The notes under the pieces are model-generated. The model was not told the DNA's origin. It searched no databases and was given only the letters and a program-made list of their open reading frames with translations. Of a stretch of DNA of 64,000 nt, positions 60,799 to 64,000 are shown in pieces (position 1 is the first letter of the stretch; each line of letters opens with the position of its first letter). A program made the translations under genes and the position numbers. The stretch is from positions 1,674,001 to 1,738,000 of the forward strand of contig NZ_AP018721.1 of NCBI RefSeq assembly GCF_003967275.1, read 5' to 3'. The DNA is from Sulfuritortus calidifontis (GTDB lineage: Bacteria > Pseudomonadota > Gammaproteobacteria > Burkholderiales > Thiobacillaceae).

Positions 60799-61551
60799 TT
60801 AACCTGCCACCGGCTCGGGGCCGAAGCGGAGGGCCAGCGCCGACAGGTTGTCACAGCGCGGGCCGCCCCGGCCCTCTGCCGTGTCCATCAACAGGTGGAT
60901 CGCCTCGCGCAATGGCCTGGCTTGCAGCTGGGCCAGCATCTCCTCCGCCGTCAACTCGTCCCAGAAGCCGTCGCTGCAGAGCAGGATGAGGTCGCCCTCG
61001 TGCAGCGGCACCGGATCGGACACCTCGATGTCGGGCAGCATGAAGCCGCCTATCGCGTTGTACAGCATGTTGCGCTCGACCCGCTGCTGGGCCTCGGCCT
61101 CGTTAATCAGGCCGCGGTCGACCAGTTGCTGCACCATGGAGTGATCGCGGGTGTGGCTGCGAAAGCGATCGCGTTGGAAATGGTACAGCCGGGAATCGCC
61201 GACATGCGCCCACACCGCCCGGCCCTGCTGGACCACGCAAGCGACGCAGGTGGTCCGCGGCGGCTCTGGCAGGTCATGCTCGACCGCATAGGCGTTGACT
61301 GCCTCGTGCGCGCTGTAAATGGCCTCGAGCAGGAAACCGGAGGGATCGTCCAGCGAAGGCTGGGCCTGGTCCTTGAACAGCCGGCAGACGGTGTCCACTG
61401 TGAGTTGCGAGGCGACCTCGCCGTGGGCATGGCCGCCCATGCCGTCGGCCAGCACCAGCAACAGAGTGCTGTTGCTGCTGGCATAGGCCAGGCGGTCTTC
61501 GTTGTAGGGACGGCCGCCCTTGCGGCTGGCCTGGTAGAGACTGAATTTCAT
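60799..61551 (-). CDS. PP2C-type Ser/Thr phosphatase
   Basis: The 250-residue phosphatase has [39 protein letters not shown] and CDNLSAL, the PP2C metal and catalytic motifs. No membrane segment. Its ATG overlaps the kinase stop (ATGA), so kinase and phosphatase are made together; it likely reverses that kinase. Confidence 0.94.
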   Translation of the reverse strand: MKFSLYQASRKGGRPYNEDRLAYASSNSTLLLVLADGMGGHAHGEVASQLTVDTVCRLFKDQAQPSLDDPSGFLLEAIYSAHEAVNAYAVEHDLPEPPRTTCVACVVQQGRAVWAHVGDSRLYHFQRDRFRSHTRDHSMVQQLVDRGLINEAEAQQRVERNMLYNAIGGFMLPDIEVSDPVPLHEGDLILLCSDGFWDELTAEEMLAQLQARPLREAIHLLMDTAEGRGGPRCDNLSALALRFGPEPVAG

Positions 61552-62498
61552 CGCCAGCCCATCCGGCTGCGCAGGATGCCCAGCAGATTAGGCCTGGTCT
61601 CGGCCGACTCCCGGGCCAGCTCGACCAGTCGCTTCTGCACGGCGAACACGCTTTGCGGCCGCTCCATGTCGGACAGCCGCAGGCAGCCGTCGATCAATTG
61701 CAGCAATCCTTCGGAATAGAGGCCGGCGAAACCCTGCACGGCCGGAGTCATGGTGTCGCCCTGCAGCCGCTGGTCGGCCGGCGGCGGCGTGGTCTTGGCC
61801 AGGCAGACATAAAGGCTGGCACCGATGGCATAGATATCGGTCCACGGCCCCAGACGATCGCGCTCCTTGTACAGCTCGGGTGCGGCGAAACCCGGCGTAT
61901 ACATCGGCGCGATGGCCGCCGGCCCGTGGGCCATACCCTGACGGGCGGAACCGAAATCGATCAGCACCGGTGAGCCATCGGTGCGGATGAAGATATTGGC
62001 CGGCTTGATATCCAGGTGCAGCAGCTTGCGCGCATGCACCTCGCGCAGGCCGTTGAGCAGCTGGATGAAGATGGCGGTGATGAAGGGCTCGAGCAGCGCC
62101 GTCGGCTCGGCGTGGATCAGCCGGTGTAGGGTGTCGCCCTGCTCGTGGCGCATGGCCAGGTAGACGGTGTTGTTGGCGCGAAAGAAGTTCAGCACCCGGA
62201 GCACATTGGGATGGTTCAGGTTGGCCAGCGCCCGGCCTTCCTCGAAGAAGCAGCGCATGCCATAGCGAAAGGCGCCCTGGTCGGACTCGGACTGCGGCTG
62301 GACACTGCCGTCGGCCTGGCGGGCGACCACGCCGGCCGGGGCGTATTCCTTCAACGCGACCGGCTGGCCCTGCTCGTCGTGCGCCAGATAGACCAGGCCG
62401 AAACCGCCGCCGGCGAGCTTGCTCTCGATGGTATAGGCGTCGAGCCGGAAACCGGCAGGAAGCGGGTCGATGAGTGCGTCCGTCGATTGAGCCGCCAT
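61548..62498 (-). CDS. Ser/Thr protein kinase (non-RD)
   Basis: The 316-residue soluble kinase has the glycine loop AGGGFGLVY, VALKEY (catalytic Lys), catalytic loop LLHLDIKPANI (Leu in place of the usual Arg before the catalytic Asp, so a non-RD kinase), DFGSAR and a FAAPELY P+1 region. No extracellular or PASTA sensor. The ATG at 62498 starts close to the domain. Operon with PP2C, rph and rdgB; divergent from yicC. Confidence 0.92.
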   Translation of the reverse strand: MAAQSTDALIDPLPAGFRLDAYTIESKLAGGGFGLVYLAHDEQGQPVALKEYAPAGVVARQADGSVQPQSESDQGAFRYGMRCFFEEGRALANLNHPNVLRVLNFFRANNTVYLAMRHEQGDTLHRLIHAEPTALLEPFITAIFIQLLNGLREVHARKLLHLDIKPANIFIRTDGSPVLIDFGSARQGMAHGPAAIAPMYTPGFAAPELYKERDRLGPWTDIYAIGASLYVCLAKTTPPPADQRLQGDTMTPAVQGFAGLYSEGLLQLIDGCLRLSDMERPQSVFAVQKRLVELARESAETRPNLLGILRSRMGWR

Positions 62499-62550
62499 GA
62501 ATGCCCGAGTAATATCCCTGCCCTGTTCGTTTCGACAAGGATAACCAAAG

Positions 62551-63423
62551 GTGGCGGCATTGCACAGCATGACCGGCTACGCCCAGGCCGTGGCCGAATT
62601 GCCGGTGGGCAGCCTCTCCCTGGAACTGCGCGCGGTCAACTCGCGCTTCCTCGAACTCAACTTCCGCATGGGCGAGGAATTCCGCAGTCTGGAGCCGGCC
62701 TTGCGCGAGCGCATCGGCGACAAGGTCAAGCGCGGCAAGCTGGAATGCCGGATCAACTTCAACGCCAATGAGAGCGCCGCCCTGCCGAACCAGATCGACT
62801 CCGAACTCCTGGCCAAGCTTGGCCACCTGGCCCAGCAGGTAAGCCAGGCCCTGCCCGAGGTCCGCCCCCTGACGGTGGCCGAAGTCCTGCGCTGGCCCGG
62901 CATGCTGGGCCAACAGGTTCTCGATCTGGAGAACCTGCAGGCCGTGCTGCTCAAGCTGCTGGATCAGGCCCTGGCCGACTTCAACGCCAGCCGCGCACGC
63001 GAAGGCGACAAGCTCAAGGCCGTCCTGCTCGACCGGGTCAATGGCATCCGCGCCCAGGTCGCCGTGCTGCGGCCCAAGGTCCCCGCCATCGTCGCCGCCT
63101 TCCGCGACAAGTTGGCCAAACGTTTGGAGGAACTGCTGAGCAACCCCGACCCCGAGCGCATCACCCAGGAGGTCGCGCTCTACGCGCAGAAGATCGATGT
63201 CGCTGAGGAGCTCGACCGGCTGGAGACCCACCTGGCCGAGGTGGAACGGGTGCTTGCCGCCGGCGGCGCCGCCGGCAAGCGGCTCGATTTCCTGATGCAG
63301 GAGCTCAACCGCGAGGCCAACACCCTGGGCTCCAAGGCCGCTGCCAACGACCTGTCGCAGACCGCAGTCGAGCTCAAGGTGCTGATCGAGCAGATGCGCG
63401 AACAGATCCAGAATTTAGAGTAA
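62551..63423 (+). CDS. yicC: YicC family endoribonuclease-type protein
   Basis: The 290-residue protein is YicC along its length (SMTGYAQAVAEL, NSRFLELNFRMGEE, and the C-terminal LDFLMQELNREANTLGSKAAANDLSQTAVELKVLIEQMREQIQNLE). YicC proteins affect small RNA stability; members have endoribonuclease activity. The GTG at 62551 is given; a TTG at 62560 with AGGTGG 5 bases upstream is a serious alternative, and it gives the family start closer to SMTGY. The usual downstream neighbour gmk is replaced by an integrase region. Confidence 0.93.
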   Translation: MAALHSMTGYAQAVAELPVGSLSLELRAVNSRFLELNFRMGEEFRSLEPALRERIGDKVKRGKLECRINFNANESAALPNQIDSELLAKLGHLAQQVSQALPEVRPLTVAEVLRWPGMLGQQVLDLENLQAVLLKLLDQALADFNASRAREGDKLKAVLLDRVNGIRAQVAVLRPKVPAIVAAFRDKLAKRLEELLSNPDPERITQEVALYAQKIDVAEELDRLETHLAEVERVLAAGGAAGKRLDFLMQELNREANTLGSKAAANDLSQTAVELKVLIEQMREQIQNLE

Positions 63424-63460
63424 AGAATCATGCCGTCGCACGACGGCGCAGAAATCCAAT

Positions 63461-63486
63461 AAAGCCCCTATCCACGGGGCTTTTTT
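63461..63486 (+). terminator. Intrinsic terminator of yicC
   Basis: AAAGCCCC and GGGGCTTT with a 7-base loop followed by further Ts, 38 bases after the yicC stop. Confidence 0.92.
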
Positions 63487-63529
63487 CATTCCATGACGTT
63501 GCATAAGGAATCAGGAAAGCGCAGAATTC

Positions 63530-63585
63530 GTGTGCACCCAAACGTGCACCCAAGCCAGAAAGTGGCGGGAAGTTTGGGTGCACAC
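63530..63585. repeat. GTGCACCC repeats ahead of the integrase (possible attachment or regulatory site)
   Basis: GTGTGCACCCAAA (63530-63542) and its inverse TTTGGGTGCACAC (63573-63585) flank a third direct copy GTGCACCCAA (63544-63553). They lie 17 bases before the integrase ATG, where attachment-core or arm sites of integrases often sit. Confidence 0.55.
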
Positions 63586-63601
63586 CGAAAGGATGGCGAT
63601 C

Positions 63602-64000
63602 ATGGGCAAATTGTCAGACGTGCAAATCCGGGGATGGATCAAGGCGGGCGAGCGTTTCGAGCAACGCGGTGACGGCGAAGGGCTGTATCTGCGCTATCGG
63701 AAAGAGGACGCGACTCCCCGCTGGCTGTTCCGCTACCGCTTGGCCGGGAAGGCGCGTGTCCTCTTTATGGGCAGCTATGGCACGTTGAGCTTGGCCGATG
63801 CCCGCAAGACGGCAAAGGAAATGCGCGCCCGTGTTGCCTTGGGCCATGATCCGGCAGGCGAGAAGAAAGAACGCAAGCGGGAAGCCGTGCGCAAGATCGA
63901 GGCCGACCGGCTGATGGTTACGATGGGCCAGCTTGCCGACGACTACTTCGCGGCGCAAATCGTGGGGCGCTGGAAGCACCCCAACATCGTGCGGGCGCGG
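63602..64000 (+). CDS. Phage-type tyrosine integrase, N-terminal part (DUF4102)
   Basis: 133 residues are visible before the window ends. The DUF4102/arm-binding domain of P4-type integrases is seen: GEGLYLRYRKEDATPRWLFRYRLAGKARVLFMGSYGTLSLADARKTAKEMRARVALGHDPAGEKK, then the start of the core-binding domain (VTMGQLADDYF). The catalytic RHRY domain is beyond the edge. It marks the start of an integrative element next to yicC. Confidence 0.9.
   Translation, partial: MGKLSDVQIRGWIKAGERFEQRGDGEGLYLRYRKEDATPRWLFRYRLAGKARVLFMGSYGTLSLADARKTAKEMRARVALGHDPAGEKKERKREAVRKIEADRLMVTMGQLADDYFAAQIVGRWKHPNIVRAR

Overview
This window is a high-GC, gene-dense stretch of what looks like a betaproteobacterial chromosome. 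The likely source is an autotrophic sulfur oxidiser of the Thiobacillus type. The evidence is a phosphoribulokinase (Calvin cycle), a rhodanese/TusA/DsrE2 sulfur-transfer set, many c-type cytochrome and thioredoxin-like periplasmic proteins, and housekeeping linkages common in betaproteobacteria (birA-coaX, yicC beside a Ser/Thr kinase, PP2C, rph, rdgB and hemW). Taxon and lifestyle are inferences; no marker rRNA is present.

Layout. 1-9 kb: tail of a YkgJ-type protein, yaeQ, a palindromic MITE-like repeat, a small cytochrome c, a periplasmic metallo-beta-lactamase-fold hydrolase, a CHASE hybrid histidine kinase, a FapA/DUF342 protein, and a minus-strand pair made of a dihaem cytochrome fused to DUF302 plus a free DUF302 protein. 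9-16 kb: thioredoxin-like protein, patatin, PfkB kinase, small membrane proteins, msrB, phosphoribulokinase, and an EamA transporter preceded by a promoter, structured leader and terminator. 16-24 kb: two unknown proteins downstream of pilU, a tandem SoxW-like thioredoxin, a YchJ-like protein, a second FapA protein, a cold-shock gene, a patatin lipoprotein and an HPt-HD-GYP fusion. 24-32 kb: M20 hydrolase, EEP nuclease, an Hsp33 lacking two of its four zinc cysteines, GGDEF-EAL, dgkA and mnmC. 32-37 kb: two FadL/OmpP1 porins and the dsrE2, tusA and rhodanese genes in two transcription units. 37-42 kb: alaS, repeat elements, a short SPOR-like remnant, coaX and birA. 42-48 kb: a minor-pilin operon fimT-pilV-pilW-pilX-pilY1-pilE. 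48-56 kb: thiO, a Fur-family regulator, two tRNAs, ispB, HU, a DsrE2-like/SDR/TetR operon with a duplicated putative operator, folE and a DUF2238 protein. 56-63.4 kb: two unknown proteins, hemW, a CZB chemoreceptor with an FNR-type box upstream, and the rdgB, rph, PP2C, kinase and yicC group. From about 63.5 kb an integrative element begins, with a truncated DUF4102 integrase at the window edge.

How the parts fit together. The themes are c-di-GMP and phosphorelay signalling (CHASE hybrid kinase, HPt-HD-GYP, GGDEF-EAL, two FapA proteins) alongside type IV pili (pilU, minor pilins, PilY1), which would suit surface behaviour. A second theme is sulfur and redox trafficking (rhodanese to TusA to DsrE2, SoxW-like and TlpA-like thioredoxins, cytochromes, MsrB). 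Repeats are the main non-coding feature. Two large palindromic elements share a GAGCCTGTC terminal core and abut gene stop codons. Two copies of a double-hairpin repeat occur, one interrupted. A CCCTC-rich repeat is also found inside the mnmC linker.
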